A stretch of 57,834 bases of DNA from Bryobacterales bacterium (GTDB lineage: Bacteria; Acidobacteriota; Terriglobia; Bryobacterales; UBA6623). The stretch covers positions 12,748 to 70,581 of the forward strand of contig JAPPMB010000107.1 of NCBI GenBank assembly GCA_028819255.1. Direction: 5' to 3'. The translations under genes and the position numbers were made by a program. Below are positions 50,121-57,834 of this stretch, piece after piece (the first letter of the stretch is position 1; the number at the start of each line of letters is the position of its first letter). The notes below the pieces were generated by a model. The model was given only the letters and a program-made list of their open reading frames with translations. It was not told the origin of the DNA and ran no database searches.

Positions 50121-52514
50121 ATGGGCCAGATCCCCCTCCCCAGCCCTTCCGGCCTCCCCCAGGCCATCGACCTCCAGCCGGGCGACGCCGTCCCCGTCAA
50201 CCGCCATCTCAGCCTGCTCTTCGACGCGGACCGCGTCACCTACTTCGCCTTCACCCTCCCCTTCGCCTCCCACCGCATCGACGACTTCCGCTCCCGCAAC
50301 CGCTGCCTCGCACACTGCGCCCTGCACAAGCTCGCCACCCTGGCCGATCTGGCGCGCGCCTTCGACATCAGCCCCCGCACCGTCATGCGCGCCCGCCAGC
50401 GCCTCCAACGCGAGGGGGAGGCCGGCTTCCACAAGGTCCACAAGAGGCGCCGCCGCCACGGCATCGAGGATCCCGAGATCCTGCAGCGGGCCGCCCGCAT
50501 GCTGGCCGACGGCACCAGCCTGCGCCGCACTGCCCGCGAACTCGATCTCTGCTACTCCACGCTGCGCACCTACAAGCTCGAGGGCCTGCTGCCGGCCGTG
50601 GTGGAGAACCCGCAGGCCGCGGCGAGCGTCGAACCCGAGAGCGCACCAGCGGAGGCGGACGCAGGGACGGTCCGCACCCAGGCCCTGGGCCGGGAGCAGC
50701 GCAACCGGCGGGACGCGCAGGCCCCGCAGGGCCGGGCGACGCATGACACCCAGGGGCGGGCGGAGACCAGTCTGGGCGGCAAGAGCGAGCAGGAGCCCCG
50801 TTTCCCCTCCCCGGCCTCCGCGGTGGCCGGCGGCGGGGTGCTCACGGCCCTGCCCGTCCTGCTGGCCGAGGGCCTGCTGGCCCATGCCGGCAAGCTGCAC
50901 CTGCCGCCGGGCTACTACGGCGTGCGCTCCGTCCTGCTCACGCTCGCCTTCCTGCTCCTGCTGCGCCTGCGGCGGGTGGAGCGGCTCGACACCGTCCAGC
51001 CGGGCGAGTGGGGCTGCCTGCTGGGTCTGGACCGCTGTCCCTGCCCGCGCACGCTGCGGCGCCGGCTGCGCCAGTTGGTCGCACATCCGGAGCGGCTGGC
51101 AGCCTGGCGCGGGGCCTTGGCGCAAGCCTGGGCCGCAGAGGATCCGGACGCGGTCGCCACGCTGTTCGTGGACGGCCACGTGAAGGTGTACACGGGCAAG
51201 GGGCGGCTGCAGAAGCAGTTCGTGCCCCGCCAGAAGCTGTGCCTGCCGGCGGCGACCAGCTACTGGACGCACCAGCTGGGAGGAGCTCCCCTGCTGTGCG
51301 TGCACAAGGGGGTGAGCGGATCGGTGGCGGCGGAGATCCGCGAGGGCATCGTGCCGCAGCTGGAGGAGCTGGGGCTGGCGGGCGAGGGGGCGGATCCGGA
51401 GCGGCCGCGGCTGACTCTGGTGTTCGACCGCAACGGCTGGAGCCCGCCCCTGTTCACCGCACTCCGCAAGCGCGGCATTGCGGTCATCAGCTGGCGCAAG
51501 GGGAAACAGGCCGAGCGCTGGCCGGAGAAGGAGTTCCGGAAGCGCAGCATTCCGCTGCCCGGGCCGCTGGGGACGGTCACGCTGGAGGGCAGGGTGGCCG
51601 AGCGGAAGGCGACCCTGAGCACGGGCTGCCCCGTGCGCGAGATCCGCTTCTGGATTGACCGGCGGCGGCCGCTGGAGAACCGCAGCGGTCAGCCGCGCAA
51701 GCCGATCCGGCGGTCGGGCCGGCCGGGGCCGGGCCAGCGCCAGCCGGCCCTGGTCACGACCCATCCCGGACATTCAATGGAGCAGGTCGCAGGCCTGCTG
51801 CGCGCCCGCTGGACGCAGGAGAACTTCTTCAAGTACATGCGCGAGGAGTTTGGACTCGACACCCTGGCGGACCACACGCTGGAGGCGGTGGATCCCGACG
51901 CGCAGGTGGTCAACCCGGGCTGGCGCTTCCTCAACAACGCGGTGGAGAGGCTGCGGCGACGGGCCGCGGATCTGCGCCTGCAGCTCGCCGGGGCTCCGCG
52001 CGGATCGAAGCAGGCGCAACGGCTGCAGGCCGACATCCGGACCGCCGACCGCCACCTCGAGGGACTGCGGACGGCGCGTCGGGAGAGCGGTCGGAAGATG
52101 CGGCCCGGGGACCTCTCAGAGAAGGACCGCCTGCAGGCGCTCACCACGCCGATGCGGGACCTGTTCGACGCGCTGCGCATGATCGTCTACCGGGCGGAGA
52201 CGCGCCTGGCAGCGGCGCTGGCGCCCGGCCTGAGCCGTCCGGAAACCGCGCGGACGCTGGTCAAGGCGATGCTCTCCGGCGATGCCAGCATTGTGCCGGA
52301 CCCCTCGGCTGGGACGCTCACCGTGCGGCTGCTGCACCAGGCCCGCAGGGGCCACGACCTCGCGCTGGCCCCGCTGCTGGAGGAACTCAACCGGACCCGG
52401 ACACTGTACCCGGGGACCAGTCTGCGCCTGGTCTACGAGATCCTCCCGGACGATCCCGGCGCCGGGGAAGAGTCTGACGACGACTCTGCCGGCCCGTCCC
52501 AGCCGGCCAAATAG
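50121..52514 (+). CDS. DDE-type transposase
   Basis: Protein of 797 residues from the ATG at 50121. Residues ~55-160 contain two helix-turn-helix segments (LATLADLARAFDISPRTVMRARQRL and SLRRTARELDLCYSTLRTYKLEG). A low-complexity Glu/Ala/Arg linker follows. The catalytic core has candidate acidic residues Asp351 (LFVDGHVKVYTG), Asp436 (LVFDRNGWSP) and Glu567 (WTQENFFKYMREEFGLD). The frame is intact, so it may be active. I recognise the layout as a family of large, unclassified bacterial transposases but cannot name the IS family. A longer start in the same frame would overlap the promoter and was rejected. Confidence 0.8.
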   Translation: MGQIPLPSPSGLPQAIDLQPGDAVPVNRHLSLLFDADRVTYFAFTLPFASHRIDDFRSRNRCLAHCALHKLATLADLARAFDISPRTVMRARQRLQREGEAGFHKVHKRRRRHGIEDPEILQRAARMLADGTSLRRTARELDLCYSTLRTYKLEGLLPAVVENPQAAASVEPESAPAEADAGTVRTQALGREQRNRRDAQAPQGRATHDTQGRAETSLGGKSEQEPRFPSPASAVAGGGVLTALPVLLAEGLLAHAGKLHLPPGYYGVRSVLLTLAFLLLLRLRRVERLDTVQPGEWGCLLGLDRCPCPRTLRRRLRQLVAHPERLAAWRGALAQAWAAEDPDAVATLFVDGHVKVYTGKGRLQKQFVPRQKLCLPAATSYWTHQLGGAPLLCVHKGVSGSVAAEIREGIVPQLEELGLAGEGADPERPRLTLVFDRNGWSPPLFTALRKRGIAVISWRKGKQAERWPEKEFRKRSIPLPGPLGTVTLEGRVAERKATLSTGCPVREIRFWIDRRRPLENRSGQPRKPIRRSGRPGPGQRQPALVTTHPGHSMEQVAGLLRARWTQENFFKYMREEFGLDTLADHTLEAVDPDAQVVNPGWRFLNNAVERLRRRAADLRLQLAGAPRGSKQAQRLQADIRTADRHLEGLRTARRESGRKMRPGDLSEKDRLQALTTPMRDLFDALRMIVYRAETRLAAALAPGLSRPETARTLVKAMLSGDASIVPDPSAGTLTVRLLHQARRGHDLALAPLLEELNRTRTLYPGTSLRLVYEILPDDPGAGEESDDDSAGPSQPAK

Positions 52515-52528
52515 TGACACCCCGAAAT

Positions 52529-52553
52529 TGATCGATGTTCGGAACTCAGAGGC
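52529..52553 (-). repeat. Right terminal inverted repeat of the insertion sequence
   Basis: Read on the minus strand it begins GCCTCTGAGTTCCGAAC, then ATCGATCA, the partner of the left repeat. Confidence 0.6.
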
Positions 52554-52809
52554 CAGGGCAAATCGTTATTCGGCGCGTCCTGTCGTCTGGCTAACCGTCT
52601 TGGGTCCGGATTCGGTGATCGACATGAATTAGCATCGCCGATCGGAATGAGTCGGATCAGCACTGGATTCGCCCATCCGTTCTCGGCTATCGAACGCCAC
52701 CGGAGCCCGTTGGGCCCGGGTGGACGAAATGGGGCGAGCGGTGACACCACAAGGCACATAAAATGCTTGCAATAAACGCGTTTCGATGCTCGGCGGACCC
52801 GCCGTTCCG

Positions 52810-53265
52810 TCAGTGTGTGTACTGCGACGGTAGGGGCCCTTCCTCAAGCATCTGCCGGTCCCAGATCTGGCCTTCCCGCGTGTAGGTTGCCATCTCGAAG
52901 TCCTGTGTCAGCTCGAGCGCGTCCACAGGGCAGGCGTCTTCGCACAGTCCGCAGAACATGCAGCGCGAGACATCGTACGTGAAGGTGGTCAGATCCTTCC
53001 GCTTCGTGACCTTGTTGCGCTCGGAGGTCACCACGATCAGCTGTTCGGGGCAGGCCAGTGCACACAGGTTGCAGGAAATGCAGAGCGTCTCCTGGGTCTC
53101 GGGATGATTGTTCAGGCGCGGCGCGCCGCGGTAGCGCTCGGCGACGGGCGGCCTCACCAGCGGATACTGCTCCGTGACGACCTTGGACGGCGCCTGGTTC
53201 TTGAACGTCGTCCAGAGACCCTTGAGCAGGTCGGTGAGGAGGAATGTCTTGATGAGGTTGGCCAT
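52810..53265 (-). CDS. nuoI: NADH-quinone oxidoreductase subunit I
   Basis: Peripheral-arm ferredoxin-like subunit of complex I, 151 residues, carrying clusters N6a and N6b. Two 4Fe-4S motifs are complete: Cys62, 65, 68, 72 (CISCNLCALACP) and Cys102, 105, 108, 112 (CMFCGLCEDACP). It is the last gene before the accessory block. The 36-base gap to nuoH upstream is normal. Confidence 0.95.
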   Translation of the reverse strand: MANLIKTFLLTDLLKGLWTTFKNQAPSKVVTEQYPLVRPPVAERYRGAPRLNNHPETQETLCISCNLCALACPEQLIVVTSERNKVTKRKDLTTFTYDVSRCMFCGLCEDACPVDALELTQDFEMATYTREGQIWDRQMLEEGPLPSQYTH

Positions 53266-53301
53266 GAGTTGCCCCGCTTGGATTATCGCACCAAAGCCCG
53301 A

Positions 53302-54483
53302 TCAACCGCGGGCGAGGAGCTGGACCGCGCCGTTCAGGACCAGGCCCGCCATGCTGATCGGGATCAGCCATTTCCAGCCCACGTCCATGAGCTGGTCGTA
53401 CCGGAACCGCGGAAACGTGCCGCGATACCAGATGAACAGATAGACCATCACTCCGAGCTTGAACGCGAACCAGAACAGGCCGATCACAAGCTCGTTGGTC
53501 AGGGGCAGGACGAACAGCCCGGCGGCCCCCAGGAACGCAGCCGCAATGGCGGCCATCAGGAACCGGAACCCCGGGACCACCTGCTTGCCGACGCCCTTCA
53601 GGCAGCCGAAGGCGATCAGCAGGCACAGCCCGGCCGGGAAGACCGTGTTGAACGGAATCTCGAGAAGCTCCACGTTCGGGAACGGCCGCAGCCACCCGCC
53701 GAAGAAGAGCGTGACGCAGAGCGCGCTGATGACGACGATCGCCGCGTACTCCGCCAAAAAGAACAGCGACCAGCGGAAGCCCGAGTACTCCGTGTGGAAT
53801 CCCGCCACCAGTTCGGACTCGGCCTCCGGCAGGTCGAACGGTGCGCGGTTCGTCTCGGCCGTCCCCGCGATGATGAACAGGACGGTCGGGATGAGCATCA
53901 GGCCGTAGTTGTCGAAGGCTCCCCACACGCCGCGCTCGAACTGCGAATCGATCACGCCCTGCATCGAGAGCGTGCCCGCGCACATGATGGCGGTGACGGT
54001 GGCGAAGCCCAGCGGCACTTCGTAGCTCACCATTTGTGCTGCGGCGCGCAGCGACCCCATGAGCGAGTACTTGGAGTTCGCCGACCATCCCCCAAGGATC
54101 AGGCCCAGCGCGCCGATTGAGGACATCGCAAGGATGAAGAGGATCCCGATGTTGACGTCTGCAACGTAGAGCCTGTCGCTGAGCGGCAGGACGGCGAGCG
54201 CCGTGAGCCCAGTGAACACGGAAAGTACCGGCGCCAGCCAGAAAATCCACTTGTCCGCCCGCGCCGGGATGATGTCCTCCTTGAGCAGGAGCTTGAGGGC
54301 GTCCGCGAGGGGCTGCAGCACGCCGTAGGGCCCGACGCGCATCGGCCCGAGACGGACCTGGAGGTCTGCCAGGACCTTGCGTTCCGCAAGCACCATGTAT
54401 CCCACAATCAGGGGGAACACGAGGATGATCGCAACGGTCAGGACGAGCGGCCCGACGTACGGATTGGCGAGAAGTTCTTCCAT
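53302..54483 (-). CDS. nuoH: NADH-quinone oxidoreductase subunit H
   Basis: Membrane subunit of complex I that forms the quinone chamber with NuoD and NuoB; 393 residues, eight or nine helices. Signatures include ERKVLADLQVRLGPMRVGPYGVLQPLADALKLLLKED, QMVSYEVPLGF and ETNRAPFDLPEAESELVAGFHTEYSG. Normal length. It follows nuoD directly with a 9-base gap; nuoE, F and G, which in many bacteria lie between D and H, are absent. Confidence 0.95.
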   Translation of the reverse strand: MEELLANPYVGPLVLTVAIILVFPLIVGYMVLAERKVLADLQVRLGPMRVGPYGVLQPLADALKLLLKEDIIPARADKWIFWLAPVLSVFTGLTALAVLPLSDRLYVADVNIGILFILAMSSIGALGLILGGWSANSKYSLMGSLRAAAQMVSYEVPLGFATVTAIMCAGTLSMQGVIDSQFERGVWGAFDNYGLMLIPTVLFIIAGTAETNRAPFDLPEAESELVAGFHTEYSGFRWSLFFLAEYAAIVVISALCVTLFFGGWLRPFPNVELLEIPFNTVFPAGLCLLIAFGCLKGVGKQVVPGFRFLMAAIAAAFLGAAGLFVLPLTNELVIGLFWFAFKLGVMVYLFIWYRGTFPRFRYDQLMDVGWKWLIPISMAGLVLNGAVQLLARG

Positions 54484-54492
54484 GGGATGGTC

Positions 54493-55635
54493 CTAGCGGT
54501 CCACTTCGCCCAGCACGATGTCGATCGTGCCGATGATCGCGACGACGTCGGCAACCAGGGTGCCTCGGCACATCTTGTCGAGTGCCCCGAGATTGACGAA
54601 CGACGGTGGCCGCACCCGGACGCGGTAGGGGTTCAGAGACCCGTCGCTCACGACGTAGTAGCCGAGTTCGCCCTTGGGCGCCTCAATCGAGACGTAGGCC
54701 TCGCCGGGCGGAGGCTTGATCACCTTGCCGACCTTGCCCTTGATGGGCCCCTCCGGGATGGCGCCCACGGCCTGCCGGATGATCCGGCAGGACTGCCCCA
54801 TCTCCTGCATGCGGACGATGTACCGGTCAAACGTGTCCCCGCTTTCGGCTGTCGGCACGTCGAAGTCGTACTTGTCGTAACCGGAGTACGGCTGGGCCTT
54901 GCGCAGGTCCCACTCCACACCGGCCGCGCGCAGGAGCGGGCCGGTGACTCCGTAATTCTTGCAGTCCTCCGCGTTGAGGATCCCCACGCCCTTGGTGCGC
55001 TTCACCCAGATTCGGTTGCCGGTCAGCAAGGCGTGGTACTCCTTGACCTTCTCCTCCATCAGGTCGCAGAACGCCAGGCAGTCCTCCTCGAACCTGTCGT
55101 AGGTCTCGTATTGCAGGCCGCCGATCCGGAACGCGTGGGTCGTCAGCCGGGCGCCGCAGTAGTTCTCAAAGATCTTAAGCGCCTCCTCGCGCTCGCGGAA
55201 GCAGAGGAAGACCGGCGTGATCGCACCGATGTCGAGAGCGTGCGTTCCCAGCCAGAGCAGGTGGGACGCGATTCGGTTCACCTCGGTCAGGATGACGCGG
55301 ACGGCCTGCGCCCGCGGCGGAATCTCCACATCCAGGAGCTTCTCGACGGCCATGCAGTAGCCGAGGCCGTTGGACACGGCGGCAACGTAGTCCATGCGGT
55401 CGACGTACGGCGCGAACTGCTGGTAGGTGCGGTTTTCCGCGATCTTCTCGACGCCCCGGTGAAGATAGCCGATCACGCAGTCGGCTCCGAGAACCCTTTC
55501 GCCGTCCAGCTTGAGAATGACGCGCAGAACGCCATGCGTCGAGGGGTGCTGCGGTCCCATGTTCAGGACCAGCTCGTTGCTGTCGAGGAACGTGTCCTCC
55601 GCGGCGGGCGGTGGGGCCAGTGTCGTCGCTGCCAT
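54493..55635 (-). CDS. nuoD: NADH-quinone oxidoreductase subunit D
   Basis: 49-kDa quinone-site subunit of complex I, 380 residues. It has [23 protein letters not shown] with the conserved His, [45 protein letters not shown] and the final [17 protein letters not shown]. The start is the ATG at 55635, which shares one base with the nuoC stop (TAATG); an earlier in-frame codon lies inside nuoC. An alanine/proline-rich 18-residue tail precedes the conserved core. Confidence 0.95.
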   Translation of the reverse strand: MAATTLAPPPAAEDTFLDSNELVLNMGPQHPSTHGVLRVILKLDGERVLGADCVIGYLHRGVEKIAENRTYQQFAPYVDRMDYVAAVSNGLGYCMAVEKLLDVEIPPRAQAVRVILTEVNRIASHLLWLGTHALDIGAITPVFLCFREREEALKIFENYCGARLTTHAFRIGGLQYETYDRFEEDCLAFCDLMEEKVKEYHALLTGNRIWVKRTKGVGILNAEDCKNYGVTGPLLRAAGVEWDLRKAQPYSGYDKYDFDVPTAESGDTFDRYIVRMQEMGQSCRIIRQAVGAIPEGPIKGKVGKVIKPPPGEAYVSIEAPKGELGYYVVSDGSLNPYRVRVRPPSFVNLGALDKMCRGTLVADVVAIIGTIDIVLGEVDR

Positions 55636-56309
55636 TACTGTGCGCTCTCGATCTTGAGGTTCTCGCGGACCCAGTCGCCGTCCTGCTGCAGGATGCCGTA
55701 GTCCCTGCGCAGCGGAAACCCCTCCCATTCGTCAGGCATGAGGATGCGACGGAGGTCCGGATGGTTCTCGAACTCGATTCCGAACATGTCGTAGACCTCG
55801 CGCTCCAGCCAGTCTGCGGAGCTGTAGAGAGAGACCACGCTCGGAGCGGCCTCACCCTCCGCGACTGTTACTTTCAGCCGGACGCGCTCGTTCAGGGAGA
55901 AGGAATACAGGATCCAGACCAGGTCGAACTGGCGCTCCCGCTTGGGCCAGTGGACGGCTGTTACGTCGACGAGGTAGTCGAAGCCGTGCGCATCCTTGAG
56001 GAACGCGACAATCTTGGGGGCGATGGCCAGCGACGCGACGACGAGCTTCTGGCCGCCGAGAACTACGGTCTTCTCGATGCCGTCCGCGAAGCGCTCGCCG
56101 AGAGCACTCGGGACAGGCCCCTCCCAGGGAGCCGTCGGCATCTCCTTCGGCTTCCGGGGAACTCTCTTCCGGACCGGTCTCTTCCCCTTCCCAAGCCTTC
56201 TCTTGCGGAGGAGACCCTTGCGCAGCGGCCGCTTGCGCAGTGGCCTCTTGCGGACCGGCCGCTTGGGAGGCGTTTCCTTGGAATCGTCGGGAGGCGTGGG
56301 GCCAGACAT
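55635..56309 (-). CDS. nuoC: NADH-quinone oxidoreductase subunit C with basic repeat N-terminus
   Basis: 30-kDa subunit of complex I, 224 residues. The C-terminal half is standard: [20 protein letters not shown], then [42 protein letters not shown]. Residues ~15-60 are unusual, a chain of Arg-Lys-Arg-Pro-Leu units encoded by a 15-bp tandem repeat. The start is the ATG at 56309 ([12 protein letters not shown]). In most genomes nuoA and nuoB lie upstream; here a gene-free gap and an ATPase gene on the other strand follow instead. No obvious promoter was found. Confidence 0.92.
   Translation of the reverse strand: MSGPTPPDDSKETPPKRPVRKRPLRKRPLRKGLLRKRRLGKGKRPVRKRVPRKPKEMPTAPWEGPVPSALGERFADGIEKTVVLGGQKLVVASLAIAPKIVAFLKDAHGFDYLVDVTAVHWPKRERQFDLVWILYSFSLNERVRLKVTVAEGEAAPSVVSLYSSADWLEREVYDMFGIEFENHPDLRRILMPDEWEGFPLRRDYGILQQDGDWVRENLKIESAQ
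56202..56261 (-). repeat. 15-bp tandem repeat inside nuoC
   Basis: Four consecutive 15-base units on the plus strand begin CTTGCG (at 56202, 56217, 56232 and 56247), differing by a few bases. More degenerate units extend to about 56166. Each codes five residues of the RKRPL type, so unit gain or loss keeps the nuoC frame. Confidence 0.7.
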
Positions 56310-56688
56310 AGTCGCTGCGTTCGCGGAGCGCAGGGAATGCGACCCGCTGCAATCTTTCGCAGGATACCAATTTCGGGCGGGCGCGATTCGCCGGGCTGCG
56401 ACGCTCAAGCGAAGTACGTGGCGGTGAGTCCCGGAATCAGACTGGTGGTTTGGCTGCGCCACCGGCCACAAGCAAGCCGGGCAGGTTTCGCACCTGCCGG
56501 GCGGTGCCGTCTTCCCACAGCGCGCGGAACGCCACAGGCCCAGTCCATCCGCTCCCGGACCGCGCTCGCAACTCAACCCGCTTCGCGTCCTCCGACCTCA
56601 CGGCTTCCCCGGGTCCGCAAGGTAGATGTCGTACGCACCGGTGCGGGGCTCAGCTTGATCGTCATTGGAAAAATTCTCACGATTTGGT
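56310..56688. other. Divergent intergenic region upstream of nuoC
   Basis: About 380 bases between the starts of nuoC (minus) and an ATPase gene (plus). It should contain the nuoC promoter, but no convincing -35/-10 pair was found. A 7-bp hairpin (GGCAGGT / ACCTGCC, 56480-56498) is the only structure noted. No trace of nuoB or nuoA was seen. Confidence 0.5.
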
Positions 56689-57834
56689 ATGGGGAATCGG
56701 TGGGACTTCTACGGGCTTAGCGAGGGGCTTGGCCCTCTCCTGGAGCACATGCGGAGCCGGCGCTGGTATTTCGGTACGATTCGCGGACGGCGGCGCATCG
56801 GAAAGACCGCGCTGATCCTGCAGGCGCTCGAGCTGTTGGGCACCGACAGGCCGGAATGCGGCCCCTGTCTGCTGGTGGAGGTGCCGGACAGCAACGCTGC
56901 GGACTTCGCGACTGTGTTCCGAAGCGCCGTGCGCGCGGCGGACCTCCAGAAGAACCTGGAGGTGCCGGACGCAACCACCGGACTCCCGGGCGTGGCCGCC
57001 TCGGTCGGTTCACTGTGCAAGGCCGGCGTCACTGTTGTGCTCGACGAGTTCTAGGTCTGTCGTCGCGGTCCTTTGGCGGGCTTTCCTTCGCTCCTCAAGA
57101 CTCAGGTCGACCGCATCCAGGGCCGGTTCCCGGTCGGCGGGCTGATTCTTCTGGGATCGGTCCAATCGGAGATGGAAGCGTTGCTGCACGATCATCACGC
57201 CTCGCTCTTTGGGCGCAGCACCTTCGACATGTCGCTGCGCCCTTGGGACCCTTCTGCGGTGTTTAGCGTGGCCGCAAGCCATGGAGCGAGCGAGCCGGCG
57301 CGAACGTTGACGCTTTGGACGCTCTTCGGCGGTGTGCCGAAGTATTGGCGCGACTTTGCCAATCTCGGCGAACTGTCTGGGATTCCCACCTGGAGCGAAT
57401 GGGCGCTGGAGGTCTGCCGAAGACTGTTCCTTCGAGTGGACTCTCCGCTGCGCGAGGAGGGCGAGAGCCTGCTGGGGTGGGAGCTCCGCCGCAACAACCT
57501 TGCCGTTCTACGCGCTGTGGCACGGCTGGCGCCCTGCACACATGCCGACCTCCAGGCCGAGCTTCCGCGACGTTCGTTGGGGCCGTACCTGACCACGCTG
57601 GTACAGGACCTGCGCCTCGTCGACAGGCTGCAGCCCGTCTTTGCCACCGAAAAGCAGCGTCGCGCCCGATACGTCATTTCCGATCCGTTCCACCTGGCTT
57701 GGCTCCGGGTGATCCGGCCAGCCCGGCAAGCAGCGCGCATCCTGCCTACACGGCAGGTGGAGAGGTATATTCGGGTGCGGCTGCGATGGGTCGTCATAAT
57801 GCACCTTCGTTGTGCGGGCAGGGCTCCAGTCTGC
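56689..57834 (+). pseudogene. Archaeal-type AAA ATPase with in-frame stop, 3' end off window
   Basis: The frame begins MGNRWDFYGLSEGLGPLLEHM and has Walker A GRRRIGKTALILQ near residue 34 and Walker B VTVVLDEF near 121. There it meets TAG at 57052-57054. The same frame then continues unbroken with family sequence: VCRRGPLAGFPSLLKTQVDRIQG, VGGLILLGSVQSEMEALL, LFGGVPKYW, RYVISDPFHLAWLRV and on to the window edge. Family members have Gln after LDEF, so a CAG to TAG change explains the stop. A TTG at 56665 is an alternative start. Either a nonsense mutation or a read-through codon; pseudogene is more likely. Function of such stand-alone ATPases is unknown. Confidence 0.72.

Larger units (their letters stand above)
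49979..52553 (+). mobile_element. Insertion sequence with single DDE transposase and imperfect terminal repeats
   Basis: About 2.58 kb bounded by inverted repeats of ~25 bases that begin GCCTCTGA. One transposase gene fills nearly all of it. The left repeat is ~140 bases before the transposase start and the right repeat ends 39 bases after its stop. No clear target-site duplication could be recognised next to the repeats. GC content of the transposase gene is visibly higher and more biased than that of nearby genes. Confidence 0.65.
45379..52809. mobile_element. 7.4-kb accessory block interrupting the nuo operon
   Basis: The block between nuoJ and nuoI holds a decayed PIN-domain toxin gene, a DUF4143-type ATPase, a damaged AAA ATPase, an antitoxin with truncated toxin and an insertion sequence. 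The flanking nuoI and nuoJ genes are complete. Most of its genes run opposite to the nuo genes. No overall terminal repeats, integrase or tRNA attachment site were found, so it looks like successive insertions rather than one element. The first ~990 bases before the DUF4143 ATPase contain only the PIN remnant. Confidence 0.6.

Noticed and set aside
56480..56498. Hairpin GGCAGGT / ACCTGCC as a possible terminator
   Set aside because: It lies between divergent genes and has no T-run, so termination makes little sense; probably chance.
1..57834. CRISPR arrays, tRNA and rRNA genes
   Set aside because: No regularly spaced direct repeats and no tRNA-like TTCGA loops with pairing stems were found in the gaps between genes. 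One TTCGAATC at about 9449 lacks flanking stems.

Overview
The window is a GC-rich bacterial segment, most likely from an Acidobacteriota member. That placement is an inference from gene content: an Oar-like TonB-dependent receptor beside DUF1549/DUF1553 'planctomycete cytochrome' proteins and a DUF1501 protein, a MeaB/methylmalonyl-CoA epimerase pair, and a complex I layout lacking nuoEFG. No rRNA, tRNA or CRISPR array was seen. The first ~60 bases are almost pure G and look like a contig-end sequencing artefact.

Layout. (1) 111-3504: topoisomerase III (minus, cut by the contig end), then meaB and mce (plus). (2) 3524-9433, minus: the membrane half of an F-type ATP synthase (atpZ, atpI-like, atpB, atpE, atpF), followed not by F1 genes but by a PhoD-like phosphatase and an S9 peptidase. 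(3) 9434-15751: relics of toxin-antitoxin genes and a very large DEDD exonuclease-RecQ-UvrD fusion carrying one +1 frameshift. (4) 16152-26446, minus: TonB receptor, two tandem DUF1549/DUF1553 paralogues and a Tat-exported DUF1501 protein. (5) 26845-38803, minus: SulP transporter, DabA (DUF2309), MrpE, F, G, A-C-terminal, B, C, D and then NuoL-like and NuoM-like proteins, nearly all abutting or overlapping. (6) 39307-56309, minus: complex I genes nuoC, D, H, I, J, K, L, M, N, split between nuoI and nuoJ by a 7.4-kb accessory block holding two ATPase genes, toxin-antitoxin remnants and an insertion sequence. (7) 56689-end, plus: a third ATPase of the same general type with an in-frame stop, sitting where nuoA/nuoB would be expected.

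How the parts may work together. Clusters 2, 5 and 6 are all ion-motive membrane machinery: complex I makes the gradient, ATP synthase uses it, and cluster 5 is a plausible gradient-powered inorganic-carbon uptake machine. In cluster 5 DabA keeps the expected zinc and catalytic residues, but it is linked to a nearly complete Mrp antiporter and a SulP anion transporter rather than to a lone DabB. This is the most interesting system here. Secondary signals are a homopolymeric C8 spacer in the TonB receptor promoter (possible phase variation), an intact antitoxin promoter/operator left beside a toxin cut to about 22 codons, a 15-bp tandem repeat giving NuoC a very basic N-terminus, and repeated decay (frameshift, deletion, nonsense) in accessory genes.
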